Numbered from the stretch's first letter, positions 33,167-47,299 are shown. The stretch is DNA of 64,000 bases from Arion vulgaris (GCA_020796225.1 CM036756.1:46293363-46357362); one strand, 5' to 3'. A program made the numbers and translations. The notes: a model not told the origin generated them from the sequence alone.

Positions 33167-33225
33167 GTCACTGTGTTACTATTTCTTGCCCTTTCAAACC
33201 CAGTATCACATGCGGGTAATACCGT

Positions 33226-33905
33226 TATATACTAGGTGCCGTAGCGGAGCGAGCGGAGTGTTGTGATTTTACAAAGTACAGAAGCGGAAGACGAGCCTTT
33301 GTACTTAGCGCGGAACTCCCACTGACATGCAGCTTCATAGAGTCAACTCATCTCATGGTTTATACGGGCATACGAAACCGAACGCAAAGAACAAGAAAAG
33401 TACTTAAGCGCAAACGCATAAGTCTTGTTTTTGTGCTTCGCTGAGCTGCCTGTCTAGTCTAGTGTCTCAAGTTTCTGCTTTGTTTAAAGTAAATGCAGTG
33501 CAAGCAGAATCGAAAGATGCCTGGGACTGACAGGTCAGGCAAACCCAAAGACTGGCTAGGGACGGGAATCGAGCCCTGTTAAAAAGTACACCGAAAAGGG
33601 ATGTGTTAGCCTACGGGTCTTTAATCGCCTAACTGACACAACAAACTCAAGCTAGTAGAGCTCAAATCAGACAATAAACAGTGGTCAAACAAAGTCGTCG
33701 ATAGGTAGTCAACAAATGTGTGGATTGGTTTAGATAAATTTCCTCGTTGCGGCCACACTCAATGAGATCGTTCATAAACAAGAGCTCATTGTATAGGGCA
33801 CAAGTCTTCATAAACCAACACGTAATTGCTAGATTATAAGAGCTTGGACTGAAGATGCCAGGAAAAAACAGCACATAGATATATAAGTAGGCTCACCTAT
33901 CAACA
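33226..33905. other. No recognised gene
   Basis: GATGTGTTAGCCTACGGGTC near 33600 resembles a very diverged piece of SINE family A. Nothing else recognised. Confidence 0.4.
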
Positions 33906-34203
33906 TCGAACTGGTACGGTTATTCGCTGGACGCTGTTGGGGATATTACGAAGGAGATCGGAGCACCTATGGACATGTTCGGTGTACAAATGAAGATATT
34001 TCAAACAAAGAACGGGTACAGTTAGTGACTGAACGCTTTGGGGATATTGGAGGGAGATCGAGCAACTATAGACATGTTCGGTGTACAATGAAGATATTTC
34101 AAACCAAAGAACTGGTACAGTTAGTGGCTGAACGCTGTTGGAGATGTTGCGAAGGAGATCGAGTACCAATGGACATGTTCGTGTATAAATGAAGATATTC
34201 TAA
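33906..34203. repeat. Three diverged copies of a unit of about 115 bp
   Basis: Repeated landmarks are CTGGTACGGTTA or GGTACAGTTAGTG, GACGCTGTTGGGGATATT, GGAGATCGGAGCACCTATGG and ACATGTTCGGTGTACAAATG. Units differ by small deletions. The peptide open on the minus strand (EISSLYTEHV) repeats with the unit. Confidence 0.8.
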
Positions 34204-34689
34204 ACTGAAACTAAACAAAAACGATGAAGAAGAAATGGAAATGTATTCATCATGGAGGAAAATTAGACTCTAGAAATAGATATTAAAAAAATACCAGAAA
34301 AGAGATCATGAGATAGAGAGCAGTTACAATGTTTATGAAATAGTAAAACAGTATACGGAATAGTCTGGCACTTAAAACAGATTAAATAGGGTCATCATAA
34401 CCATTAGTTGCTGTAGAGAAACCATATCAAATTATCTGACAAGCAATGATTTATATATTCGTATTACACCTCCTGCTGCATAGCACGCCTGCTATATCTA
34501 ATGAAGATAGCGTTTCCAGATGTTACATTTCAGAAATTAGTTACAATTTCACGTAAATAGGATGTAGGAAAGGCGTGTAAATACAACAAGCAGGAAGGAC
34601 ATCTTGACAAAATGCAATATTTCTTACAGTCTAGCAGTCAAACTCAACGTATCTCTCTCTCTCTCTCTCTCTCTTTCACACACACACAA
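34204..34689. other. No recognised gene; (TC)n at 34651-34674
   Basis: AT-rich with a (TC)n microsatellite and short CA run next to the following SINE. Confidence 0.5.
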
Positions 34690-34945
34690 AGATTATACTT
34701 TCTTCGAACGCTTCATATCAACCACTTGTTAAACCACTTTTGTGATTTGTATGTGATCTGAGCCTAAAAGGGTTGTACATTGTTCCAGTTAAGCGCTTTA
34801 CAAGTAGGCCAACACATCCGATTTCGCGACTCTTTTATTTACTAGGTAGCTTCCCTAAGCTTCAGTCGGCTCTTACGACATGCCTTGTAGGTCGCAGTGT
34901 TACTATTCTTTGTTCCATTTGCGGACCCCTGCAACACCCAATGCG
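34690..34945 (-). repeat. SINE family A, full length, with small deletions
   Basis: Complete order from tail (TTTCTTCGAACGCTTCATAT) to 5' module (ATTTGCGGACCCCTGCAACA), with several one-base losses. Confidence 0.86.
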
Positions 34946-35090
34946 ATACTATTTGTTTGCTTTTTAAGTCAAATGCTTTACAGTAATTCAACGTCAGTTT
35001 TGTGTATACACTGTTTACGTAGTGTAGTGTCATTAACTATGAACTGACGTTTGAATACATGAGGTGACATGATGTGTACAGGCTGTGTGA

Positions 35091-38000
35091 TGTGTACATT
35101 TTCAAATCATTTCTTTCTGTGTACATATCCAAATCACTTCTTTCTGTGTGCATTTTCAAATCACTTCTTTCTGTGTACATTTTCAAATGACTTCTTTCTG
35201 TGTACATTTTCAAATCATTTCTTTCTGTGTACATTTTCAAATCATTTCTTTCCGTATACATTTTCAAATCATTTCTTTCTGTGTACATTTTCAAATGACT
35301 TCTTTCTGTGTACATTTTCAAATCACTTCTTTCTGTGTACATTTTCAAATCATTTCTTTCCGTATACATTTTCAAATCATTTCTTTCTGTGTACATTTTC
35401 AAATCACTTCTTCCTGTGTACATTTTCAAATCATTTCTTCCTGTGTACATTTTCAAATCACTCTTCTGTGTACATTTTCAAATTCTTTTCTGTGTACATT
35501 TTCAAATCACTTCTTCCTGTGTACATTTTCAAATCATTTCTTTCTGTGTACATTTTCAAATCATTTCTTTCCGTATACATTTTCAAATCATTTCTTCCTG
35601 TGTACATTTTCAAATCATTTCTTTCTGTGTACATTTTCAAATCATTTCTTCCTGTGTACATTTTCAAATCACTTCTTTCTGTGTACATTTTCAAATGACT
35701 TCTTTCTGTGTACATTTTCAAATCATTTCTTCTGTGTACATTTTCAAATCTTTTTTCTGTGTACATTTTCAAATCACTTCTTTCTGTGTACATTTTCAAA
35801 TCATTTCTTTCTGTGTACATTTTCAAATCATTTTTTTTCTGTGTACATTTTCAAATCATTTCTTCCTGTGCACATTTTCAAATCATTTCTTTCTGTGTAC
35901 ATTTTCAAAAATCATTTCTTTCTGTGTACATTTTCAAATCATTTCTTTCTGTGTACATTTTCAAATCATTTTTTTCTGTGTACATTTTAAAATCATTTCT
36001 TTCTGTGTACATTTTCAAATCATTTCTTTCTGTGTACACTTTCAAATCACTTCTTCCTGTGTACATTTTCAAATGACTTCTTTCTGTGTACATTTTCAAA
36101 TCACTTCTTTCTGTGTACATTTTCAAATCATTTCTTTCTGTGTACATTTTCAAATCATTTCTTTCTGTGTACATTTTCAAATCACTTCTTTCTGTGTACA
36201 TTTTCAAATCATTTCTTTCTGTGTACATTTTCAAATCATTTTTTTTCTGTGTACATTTTCAAATCATTTCTTCCTGTGCACATTTTCAAATCATTTCTTT
36301 CTGTGTACATTTTCAAAAATCATTTCTTTCTGTGTACATTTTCAAATGACTTCTTTCTGTGTACATTTTCAAATCATTTCTTTCTGTGTACATTTTCAAA
36401 TCATTTCTTTCTGTGTACATTTTCAAATCATTTTTTTTCTGTGTACATTTTCAAATCATTTCTTCCTGTGCACATTTTCAAATCATTTCTTCCTGTGTAC
36501 ATTTTCAAATCACTTCTTTCTGTGTACATTTTCAAATCATTTCTTTCTGTGTTCATTTTCAAATCATTTCTTTCTGTGTACATTTTCAAAAATCATTTCT
36601 TTCTGTGTACATTTTCAAATGACTTTCTGTGTACATTTTCAAATCATTTCTTTCTGTGTACATTTTCAAATCATTTCTTCCTGTGTACATTTTCAAATCA
36701 CTTCTTTCTGTGTGCATTTTCAAATCATTTCTTTCCGTATACATTTTCAAATCATTTCTTTCTGTGTACATTTTCAAATCATTTTTTTTCTGTGTACATT
36801 TTAAAATCATTTCTTTCTGTGTACATTTTCAAATCATTTCTTTCTGTGTACACTTTCAAATCACTTCTTCCTGTGTACATTTTCAAATGACTTCTTTCTG
36901 TGTACATTTTCAAATCACTTCTTTCTGTGTACATTTTCAAATGACTTTTTCTGTGTACATTTTCAAATCATTTCTTTCTGTGTACATTTTCAAATGACTT
37001 CTTTCTGTGTACATTTTCAAATCATTTTTTCTGTGTACTTTTTAAAAATCATTTCTTTCTGTGTACATTTTCAAATCATTTCTTTCTGTGTACACTTTCA
37101 AATCACTTCTTCCTGTGTACATTTTCAAATGACTTCTTTCTGTGTACATTTTCAAATCACTTTTTCTGTGTACATTTTCAAATCATTTCTTTCTGTGTAC
37201 ACTTTCAAATCACTTCTTCCTGTGTACATTTTCAAATGACTTCTTTCTGTGTACATTTTCAAATCACTTCTTTCTGTGTACATTTTCAAATCATTTCTTT
37301 CTGTGTACATTTTCAAATCATTTCTTTCTGTGTACATTTTCAAATCACTTCTTTCTGTGTACATTTTCAAATCATTTCTTTCTGTGTACATTTTCAAATC
37401 ATTTTTTTCTGTGTACATTTTCAAATCATTTCTTCCTGTGCACATTTTCAAATCATTTCTTTCTGTGTACATTTTCAAAAATCATTTCTTTCTGTGTACA
37501 TTTTCAAATGACTTCTTTCTGTGTACATTTTCAAATCATTTCTTTCTGTGTACATTTTCAAATGACTTTCTGTGTACATTTTCAAATCATTTCTTTCTGT
37601 GTACATTTTCAAATCATTTCTTCCTGTGTACATTTTCAAATCATTTCTTCCTGTGTACATTTTCAAATCACTTCTTTCTGTGTACATTTTCAAATGACTT
37701 CTTTCTGTGTACATTTTCAAATCATTTCTTTCTGTGTACATTTTCAAATCATTTCTTTCTGTGTACATTTTCAAATCACTTCTTTCTGTGTACATTTTCA
37801 AATCATTTCTTCTGTGTACATTTCAAATCATTTTTTCTGTGTACATTTTCAAATCATTTCTTCCTGTGCACATTTTCAAATCATTTCTTTCTGTGACATT
37901 TTCAAAAATCATTTTTTCTGTGTACATTTTCAAATCATTTCTTTCTTTTACATTTTCAAATCATTTTTTTTCTGTGTACATTTTAAAATCATTTCTTTCT

Positions 38001-41000
38001 GTGTACATTTTCAAATCATTTCTTTCTGTGTACACTTTCAAATCACTTCTTCCTGTGTACATTTTCAAATGACTTCTTTCTGTGTACATTTTCAAATCAC
38101 TTCTTTCTGTGTACATTTTCAAATCATTTCTTTCTGTGTACATTTTCAAATCATTTCTTTCTGTGTACATTTTCAAATCACTTCTTTCTGTGTACATTTT
38201 CAAATCATTTCTTCCTGTGTACATTTTCAAATCATTTTTTTTCTGTGTACATTTTCAAATCATTTCTTCCTGTGCACATTTTCAAATCATTTCTTTCTGT
38301 GTACATTTTCAAAAATCATTTCTTTCTGTGTACATTTTCAAATGACTTCTTTCTGTGTACATTTTCAAATCATTTCTTTCCGTATACATTTTCAAATCAT
38401 TTCTTTCTGTGTACATTTTCAAATCATTTTTTTTCTGTGTACATTTTCAAATCATTTCTTCCTGTGCACATTTTCAAATCATTTCTTCCTGTGTACATTT
38501 TCAAATCACTTCTTTCTGTGTACATTTTCAAATCATTTCTTTCTGTGTTCATTTTCAAATCATTTCTTTCTGTGTACATTTTCAAAAATCATTTCTTTCT
38601 GTGTACATTTTCAAATGACTTTCTGTGTACATTTTAAATCATTTCTTTCTGTGACATTTTCAAATCATTTCTTCCTTGTACATTTTCAAATCACTTCTTC
38701 TGTGTGCATTTCAAATCATTTCTTTCCAGTATACATTTTCAAATCATTTCTTTCTGTGTACATTTTCAAATCATTTTTTCTGTGACATTTTAAAATCATT
38801 TCTTTCTGTGTACATTTTCAACATCATTCTTTCTGTGTACACTTTCAAATCACTTCTTCCTGTGTACATTTTCAAATGACTTCTTCTGTGTACATTTTCA
38901 AATCACCTTTCTGTGTACATTTTCAAATGACTTTTCTGTGTACATTTTCAAATCATTTCTTTCTGTGTACATTTTCAAATCATTTCTTTCTGTGTACATT
39001 TTCAAATCACTTTTTCTGTGTACATTTTCAAATCATTTCTTTCTGTGTACATTTTCAAATCATTTTTTCTGTGTACTTTTTAAATCATTTCTTCTGTGCA
39101 CATTTTCAAATCATTTCTTTCTGTGTACATTTTCAAAATCATTTCTTCTGTGTACATTTCAAATGACTTTCTGTGTACATTTTCAAATCATTTCTTTCTG
39201 TGTACATTTTCAAATCATTTCTTTCTGTGTACATTTTCAAATCATTTCTTCCTGTGCACATTTTCAAATCATTTCTTCCTGTGTACATTTTCAAATCACT
39301 TCTTTCTGTGTACATTTTCAAATCATTTCTTTCTGTGTTCATTTTCAAATCATTTCTTTCCTGTACATTTTCAAATGACTTTTTCTGTGTACATTTTCAA
39401 ATCATTTCTTTCTGTGTACATTTTCAAATCATTTCTTTCCGTATACATTTTCAAATCATTTCTTTCTGTGTACATTTTCAAATCATTTCTTTCTGTGTAC
39501 ACTTTCAAATCACTTCTTCCTGTGTACATTTTCAAATGACTTCTTTCTGTGTACATTTTCAAATCACTTCTTTCTGTGTACATTTTCAAATGATTTATTT
39601 CTGTGTACATTTTCAAAAATCATTTCTTTCTGTGTACATTTTCAAATCATTTCTTTCTGTGTACATTTTCAAATCATTTTTTTTCTGTGTACATTTTAAA
39701 ATCATTTCTTTCTGTGTACATTTTCAAATCATTTCTTTCTGTGTACACTTTCAAATCACTTCTTCCTGTGTACATTTTCAAATGACTTCTTTCTGTGTAC
39801 ATTTTCAAATCACTTCTTTCTGTGTACATTTTCAAATCATTTCTTTCTGTGTACATTTTCAAATCATTTCTTTCTGTGTACATTTTCAAATCACTTCTTT
39901 CTGTGTACATTTTCAAATCATTTCTTTCTGTGTACATTTTCAAATCATTTTTTTTCTGTGTACATTTTCAAATCATTTCTTCCTGTGCACATTTTCAAAT
40001 CATTTCTTTCTGTGTACATTTTCAAAAATCATTTCTTTCTGTGTACATTTTCAAATGACTTCTTTCTGTGTACATTTTCAAATCATTTCTTTCTGTGTAC
40101 ATTTTCAAATCATTTCTTTCTGTGTACATTTTCAAATCATTTTTTTTCTGTGTACATTTTCAAATCATTTCTTCCTGTGCACATTTTCAAATCATTTCTT
40201 CCTGTGTACATTTTCAAATCAATTCTTTCTGTGTACATTTTCAAATCATTTCTTTCTGTGTTCATTTTCAAATCATTTCTTTCTGTGTACATTTTCAAAA
40301 ATCATTTCTTTCTGTGTACATTTTCAAATGACTTTCTGTGTACATTTTCAAATCATTTCTTTCTGTGTACATTTTCAAATCATTTCTTCCTGTGTACATT
40401 TTCAAATCACTTCTTTCTGTGTGCATTTTCAAATCATTTCTTTCCGTATACATTTTCAAATCATTTCTTTCTGTGTACATTTTCAAATCATTTTTTTTCT
40501 GTGTACATTTTAAAATCATTTCTTTCTGTGTACATTTTCAAATCATTTCTTTCTGTGTACACTTTCAAATCACTTCTTCCTGTGTACATTTTCAAATGAC
40601 TTCTTTCTGTGTACATTTTCAAATCACTTCTTTCTGTGTACATTTTCAAATGACTTCTTTCTGTGTACATTTTCAAATCATTTCTTTCTGTGTACATTTT
40701 CAAATCATTTCTTTCTGTGTACATTTTCAAATCACTTCTTTCTGTGTACATTTTCAAATCATTTCTTTCTGTGTACATTTTCAAATCATTTTTTTTCTGT
40801 GTACATTTTCAAATCATTTCTTCCTGTGCACATTTTCAAATCATTTCTTTCTGTGTACATTTTCAAAAATCATTTCTTTCTGTGTACATTTTCAAATGAC
40901 TTCTTTCTGTGTACATTTTCAAATCATTTCTTTCTGTGTACATTTTCAAATCATTTTTTTTCTGTGTACATTTTCAAATCATTTCTTCCTGTGCACATTT

Positions 41001-44000
41001 TCAAATCATTTCTTCCTGTGTACATTTTCAAATCACTTTTTCTGTGTACATTTCAAATCATTTCTTTCTGTGTCATTTTCAAATCATTTTTCGTGTACAT
41101 TTTCAAATGACTTCTTTCTGTGTACATTTTCAAATCATTTCTTTCTGTGTACATTTTCAAATCATTTCTTCCTATACATTTTCAAATCAATTCTTTCTGT
41201 GTACATTTTCAAATCATTTCTTTCTGTGTACACTTTCAAATCACTCTTCCTGTGTACATTTTCAAATGACTTTTCTGTGTACATTTTCAAATCACTTCTT
41301 TCTGTGTACATTTTCAAATGATTTATTTCTGTGTACATTTTCAAATCATTTCTTTCTGTGTACATTTTCAAATCACTTCTTTCTGTGTACATTTTCAAAT
41401 CATTTCTTTCTGTGTACATTTTCAAATCATTTTTTTTCTGTGTACATTTTCAAATCATTTCTTCCTGTGCACATTTTCAAATCATTTCTTTCTGTGTACA
41501 TTTTCAAAAATCATTTCTTTCCGTATACATTTTCAAATCATTTCTTGCTGTGTACATTTTCAAATCATTTTTTTCTGTGTACATTTTAAAATCATTTCTT
41601 TCTGTGTACATTTTCAAATCACTTCTTCCTGTGTACATTTTCAAATGACTTCTTTCTGTGTACATTTTCAAATCACTTTTTATGTGTACATTTTCAAATG
41701 ATTTCTTTCTGTGTACATTTTCAAATCATTTCTTTCTGTGTATATTTTCAAATCATTTCTTTCTGTGTACATTTTCAAATCACTTCTTTCTGTGTACATT
41801 TTCAAATCATTTCTTTCTGTGTACATTTTCAAATCATTTTTTCTGTGTACATTTTCAAATCTTTTCTTCCTGTGCACATTTTCAAATCATTTCTTCTGTA
41901 CATTTTCAAAATCATTTCTTTCTGTGTACATTTTCAAATGACTTCTTTCTGTGTACATTTTCAAATCATTTCTTTCTGTGTATATTTTCAAATCATTTCT
42001 TTCTGTGTACATTTTCAAATCATTTTTTTTCTGTGTACATTTTCAAATCATTTCTTCCTGTGACATTTTCAAATCATTTCTTCCGTGTACATTTTCAAAT
42101 CACTTCTTCCTGTGTACATTTTAAAATCATTTCTTTCTGTGTACATTTTCAAATCATTTCTTTCTGTGTACATTTTCAAATCATTTTTTTTCTGTGTACA
42201 TTTTAAAATCATTTCTTTCTGTGTACATTTTCAAATCATTTCTTTCTGTGTACACTTTCAAATCACTTCTTCCTGTGTACATTTTCAAATGACTTCTTTC
42301 TGTGTACATTTTCAAATCACTTCTTTCTGTGTACATTTTCAAATCATTTCTTTCTGTGTACATTTTCAAAAATCATTTCTTTCTGTGTACATTTTCAAAT
42401 CACTTCTTTCTGTGTACATTTTCAAATCATTTCTTTCTGTGTACATTTTCAAATCATTTTTTTTCTGTGTACATTTTCAAATCATTTCTTCCTGTGTACA
42501 TTTTCAAATCATTTCTTTCTGTGTACATTTTCAAAAATCATTTCTTTCTGTGTACATTTTCAAATGACTTCTTTCTGTGTACATTTTCAAATCATTTCTT
42601 TCTGTGTACATTTTCAAATCATTTCTTTCTGTGTACATTTTCAAATCATTTTTTTTCTGTGTACATTTTCAAATCATTTCTTCCTGTGTACATTTTCAAA
42701 TCATTTCTTCCTGTGTACATTTTCAAATCACTTCTTTCTGTGTACATTTTCAAATCATTTCTTTCTGTGTTCATTTTCAAATCATTTCTTTCTGTGTACA
42801 TTTTCAAAAATCATTTCTTTCTGTGTACATTTTCAAATGACTTTCTGTGTACATTTTCAAATCATTTTTTTTCTGTGTACATTTTCAAATCATTTCTTCC
42901 TGTGTACATTTTCAAATCACTTCTTTCTGTGTGCATTTTCAAATCATTTCTTTCCGTATACATTTTCAAATCATTTCTTTCTGTGTACATTTTCAAATCA
43001 TTTTTTTTCTGTGTACATTTTAAAATCATTTCTTTCTGTGTACATTTTCAAATCATTTCTTTCTGTGTACACTTTCAAATCACTTCTTCCTGTGTACATT
43101 TTCAAATGACTTCTTTCTGTGTACATTTTCAAATCACTTCTTTCTGTGTACATTTTCAAATGACTTCTTTCTGTGTACATTTTCAAATCATTTCTTTCTG
43201 TGTACATTTTCAAATCATTTCTTTCTGTGTACATTTTCAAATCACTTCTTTCGTGTACATTTTCAAATCATTCTTTCTGTGTACATTTTCAAATCATTTT
43301 TTCGTGTACATTTTCAAATCATTTCTTCCTGTGCACATTTTCAAATCATTTCTTTCTGTGTACATTTTCAAAAATCATTTCTTTCTGTGTACATTTTCAA
43401 ATGACTTCTTTCTGTGTACATTTTCAAATCATTTCTTTCTGTGTACATTTTCAAATCATTTCTTTCTGTGTACATTTTCAAATCATTTCTTCCTGCACAT
43501 TTTCAAATCATTTCTTCCTGTACATTTTCAAATCACTTCTTTCTGTGTACATTTTCAAATCATTTCTTTCTGTGTTCATTTTCAAATCATTTCTTTCTGT
43601 GTACATTTTCAAATGACTTCTTTCTGTGTACATTTTCAAATCATTTCTTTCTGTGTACATTTTCAAATCATTTCTTTCCGTATACATTTTCAAATCATTT
43701 CTTTCTGTGTACATTTTCAAATCATTTCTTTCTGTGTACACTTTCAAATCACTTCTTCCTGTGTACATTTTCAAATCATTTCTTTCTGTGTACATTTTCA
43801 AATCACTTCTTTCTGTGTACATTTTCAAATGATTTATTTCTGTGTACATTTTCAAATCATTTCTTTCTGTGTACATTTTCAAATCACTTCTTTCTGTGTA
43901 CATTTTCAAATCATTTCTTTCTGTGTACATTTTCAAATCATTTTTTTCTGTGTACATTTTCAAATCATTTCTTCCTGTGCACATTTTCAAATCATTTCTT

Positions 44001-46107
44001 TCTGTGTACATTTTCAAAAATCATTTCTTTCCGTATACATTTTCAAATCATTTCTTGCTGTGTACATTTTCAAATCATTTTTTTCTGTGTACATTTTAAA
44101 ATCATTTCTTTCTGTGTACATTTTCAAATCACTTCTTCCTGTGTACATTTTCAAATGACTTCTTCCTGTGTACATTTTCAAATGACTTCTTTCTGTGTAC
44201 ATTTTCAAATGACTTCTTTCTGTGTACATTTTCAAATGACTTCTTTCTGTGTACATTTTCAAATCATTTCTTTCTGTGTACATTTTCAAATCATTTCTTT
44301 CTGTGTACATTTTCAAATCACTTCTTTCTGTGTACATTTTCAAATCATTTTTCTGTGTACATTTTCAAATCATTTTTTTCTGTTACATTTTCAAATCATT
44401 TCTTCCTGTACATTTTCAATCATTTCTTTCTGTGTACATTTTCAAAAATCATTTCTTTCTGTGTACATTTTCAAATGACTTCTTTCTGTGTACATTTTCA
44501 AATCATTTCTTTCTGTGTACATTTTCAAATCATTTCTTTCTGTGTACATTTTCAAATCATTTCTTCCTCAACATTTTCAAATCATTTCTTCCTGTGTACA
44601 TTTTCAAATCACTTCTTTCTGTGTAATTTTAAATCATTTCTTTCTGTGTTCATTTTCAAATCATTTCTTTCCGTGTACATTTTCAAAGACTTCTTTCTGT
44701 TACATTTTCAAATCATTTTTTCTTGTACATTTTCAAATCATTTCTTTCCGTATACATTTTCAAATCATTTCTTTCTGTGTACATTTTCAAATCATTTCTT
44801 TCTGTGTACACTTTCAAATCACTTCTTCCTGTGACATTTTCAAATGACTTTTCTGTGTACATTTTCAAATCACTTCTTCTGTACATTTTCAAATGATTTA
44901 TTTCTGTTACATTTTCAAATCATTTCTTTCTGTGTACATTTTCAAATCACTTCTTTCTGTGTACATTTTCAAATCATTTCTTTCTGTGTACATTTTCAAA
45001 TCATTTTTTCTGTGTACATTTTCAAATCATTTTTTCCCTGTGCACATTTTCAAATCATTTCTTTCTGTGTACATTTTCAAAATCATTTCTTTCCATACAT
45101 TTTCAAATCATTTCTTCTGTGACATTTTCAAATCATTTTCTCTGTGTACATTTTAAAATCATTTCTTTCTGTGTACATTTTCAAATCACTTCTTCCTGTG
45201 TACATTTTCAAATGACTTCTTTCTGTGTACATTTTCAAATCACTTCTTTATGTGTACATTTTCAAATGACTTCTTTCTGTGTACATTTTCAAATCATTTC
45301 TTTCTGTGTATATTTTCAAATCATTTCTTTCTGTGTACATTTTCAAATCACTTCTTTCTGTGTACATTTTCAAATCATTTCTTTCTGTGTACATTTTCAA
45401 ATCATTTTTTTTCTGTGTACATTTTCAAATCATTTCTTCCTGTGTACATTTTCAAATCATTTCTTTCTGTGTACATTTTCAAAAATCATTTCTTTCTGTG
45501 TACATTTTCAAATGACTTCTTTCTGTGTACATTTTCAAATCATTTCTTTCTGTGTATATTTTCAAATCATTTCTTTCTGTGTACATTTTCAAATCATTTT
45601 TTTCTGTGTACATTTTCAAATCATTTCTTCCTGTGCACATTTTCAAATCATTTCTTCCTGTGTACATTTTCAAATCACTTCTTCCTGTGTACATTTTCAA
45701 ATCATTTCTTCCTGTGTACATTTTCAAATCACTTCTTTCTGTGTACATTTTCAAATCACTTCTTTCTGTGTGCATTTTCAAATCATTTCTTTCTGTTACA
45801 TTTTAAAATCATTTCTTTCTGTGTACATTTTCAAATCATTTCTTCCTGTGTACATTTTCAAATCACTTCTTTCTGTGTACATTTTCAAATCATTTCTTTC
45901 TGTGTACATTTTCAAAAATCATTTCTTTCTGTGTACATTTTCAAATGACTTCTTTCTGTGTACATTTTCAAATCACTTCTTTCTGTGTACATTTTCAAAT
46001 CACTTCTTTCTGTGTACATTTTCAAATCATTTCTTTCTGTGTACATTTTCAAATCATTTCTTTCTGTGTACATTTTCAAATCATTTCTTTCTGTGTACAT
46101 TTTCAAA
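35091..46107. repeat. 11-kb array of about 408 copies of a 27-bp unit with higher-order structure
   Basis: The unit is TGTGTACATTTTCAAATCAT plus TTCTTTC. Recurrent variants are CACTTC and GACTTC for CATTTC, TTCC for TTTC, CCGTATAC for CTGTGTAC, GTGCAC for GTGTAC, CAAAAATC, and a T8 run. The variants recur in the same order in long blocks: blocks starting at 36086, 38082 and 39795 align at offsets of 1,996 and 1,713 bp, and 41331 aligns with 43842 at about 2.51 kb. Since 27 is a multiple of three, all plus-strand frames and one minus-strand frame (KMYTERNDL) stay open for hundreds of codons. I regard these as artefacts. Confidence 0.97.
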
Positions 46108-46234
46108 GTCGAAAAAACGCAATTCATAGTGTGGAAAATACAATAACATATTGAATGACATAATGAGAAAATCAGAGGATCACCGAGTATTCCTGAAAAC
46201 TGAAATATCTTGTCACATTAAACATCACATTTAA

Positions 46235-46480
46235 AAAAAAGACGCTGGCGCTGGATATGACACACTTGAAAACCTGAGGGGAATATAACAGTAGGGTAAT
46301 TTCTGGAACCACAGGGGCAGCGAAAGAAGGGCAGGCCGATAAATACATGGAGATAAGATTTGGAGGCAGAGATCAACAATATAAAGAAGAGTTGGAGAGA
46401 GCTGCAGGAGATAGGTTTGAGATAGGAGTTTTGAATGAGTTGATTGGGGCCATGCCCCAATCCAGGTTAAAATGCAGAGA
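46235..46480 (+). pseudogene. LINE polymerase C-terminal fragment
   Basis: In broken frames it reads GQRKKGRPINTWR, EAEINNIKKSWRELQEI and DRFEIGVLNELIGAMPQSR. This is the order of LINE C-termini of the KRGRPKTTWRR...EL...W..L..DR type. Different family from the RTE-like relics. Ends in GAGAGAGA. Confidence 0.65.
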
Positions 46481-46489
46481 GAGAGAAAA

Positions 46490-46670
46490 CATCACAGTGG
46501 TTTGAAAAGAACAGTAATTGACGGTATGGTTACTGGAAGACAAGGCAGAGAAGACTAAGATTTAGGTGGAAACACACAACTTTAAAGAAACTGAACATGA
46601 CGATGGAGAAGATGGGAGAGATATAGTTAACGAACAAGTTGTTCGGGCGAGCTGTTATTATCAATGCTTG
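46490..46670 (+). pseudogene. LINE polymerase C-terminal fragment (RTE-like)
   Basis: GLKRTVIDGMVTGRQGR, then after a frameshift FRWKHTTLKKLNMTMEKMGE. Resembles 14870-15125 and 31640-31915. Confidence 0.65.
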
Positions 46671-46955
46671 CAATTGATTACAGTACTGGGAAAAGGAGGT
46701 CGCGAACCGACGTTTCACGTGGATAGTGTTCTAGCTTCAATTACCAAAGTATAAGGGTTCCATTCTCAGCATTATCGATTCTTCACTCTAGCAAATTAAA
46801 ATTGCAAATATCCAGACTTTTGTTTTTTATAAAATTTGAAATAGTCGCTGGAGTTAAAGTCTGTTAATGCAGCGAACGCTTTCAGTTTGCTGAAAGGGAC
46901 TAAACACCTATAAGGGAGATAGCAGAAACTTCTATTCTAACCAATCTCCTCCCTC
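46671..46955 (+). repeat. Dispersed repeat I
   Basis: Shares order with 57835-58140: CTTCAATTACCAAAGTA, AAATTTGAAATAGTCGCTGG, TTGCTGAAAGGGACTAAACACC and CAGAAACTTC...AACCAAT. GGTCGCGAACCGAC near 46699 is weakly B-box-like. Class unknown. Confidence 0.55.
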
Positions 46956-47039
46956 CGTACATACAAAATTATAAACTCTTTAAGATTTACCGGAAACTAA
47001 CAGTTTTAAAAAGGGTTTAAAAGCCGAATAATTGACTTC

Positions 47040-47287
47040 ATTGCACCGGGTTTTACCCCATACGGCTCGGTCTCTCTCCGCAGAAATGGCACGCCCCCTG
47101 CCGAGAGTATTGCACGCCCCCTGCCGAGAGTATTGCACAACGCACGAACTCCGTAGCTCCAGCAACATTCCTAGGGTCTCTGGAAAAACTGCACTCGTGA
47201 ACAGAATGGCGCGGTCCGGACTCGAACCCACGATCTTTGACTCATACGGCAAAGGGCTTAACCACTCTGCCACAGAGACCCTCAGTA
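47040..47287 (-). repeat. tRNA-headed SINE, family E
   Basis: The minus strand starts GGGTCTCTGTGGCAGAGTGG, giving the A box TGGCAGAGTGG, and continues to the B box GGGTTCGAGTCC about 45 bases later, a strong tRNA-Ser/Leu-like head. A 23-bp duplication of GCACGCCCCCTGCCGAGAGT lies at 47089-47135. Related copy at 24310-24540. Confidence 0.85.
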
Positions 47288-47299
47288 ACATTATTAAGT

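Noticed and set aside
35308..44158. Open reading frames of up to 618 codons across the 27-bp array, on both strands and in several frames
   Set aside because: A 27-bp stop-free unit keeps frames open automatically. Frames shift whenever a unit gains or loses a base, and no start, signal or splice context is present.
47040..47287. Functional tRNA gene on the minus strand
   Set aside because: A and B boxes are excellent, but there is no acceptor-stem pairing and the sequence continues into a SINE body shared with 24310-24540.
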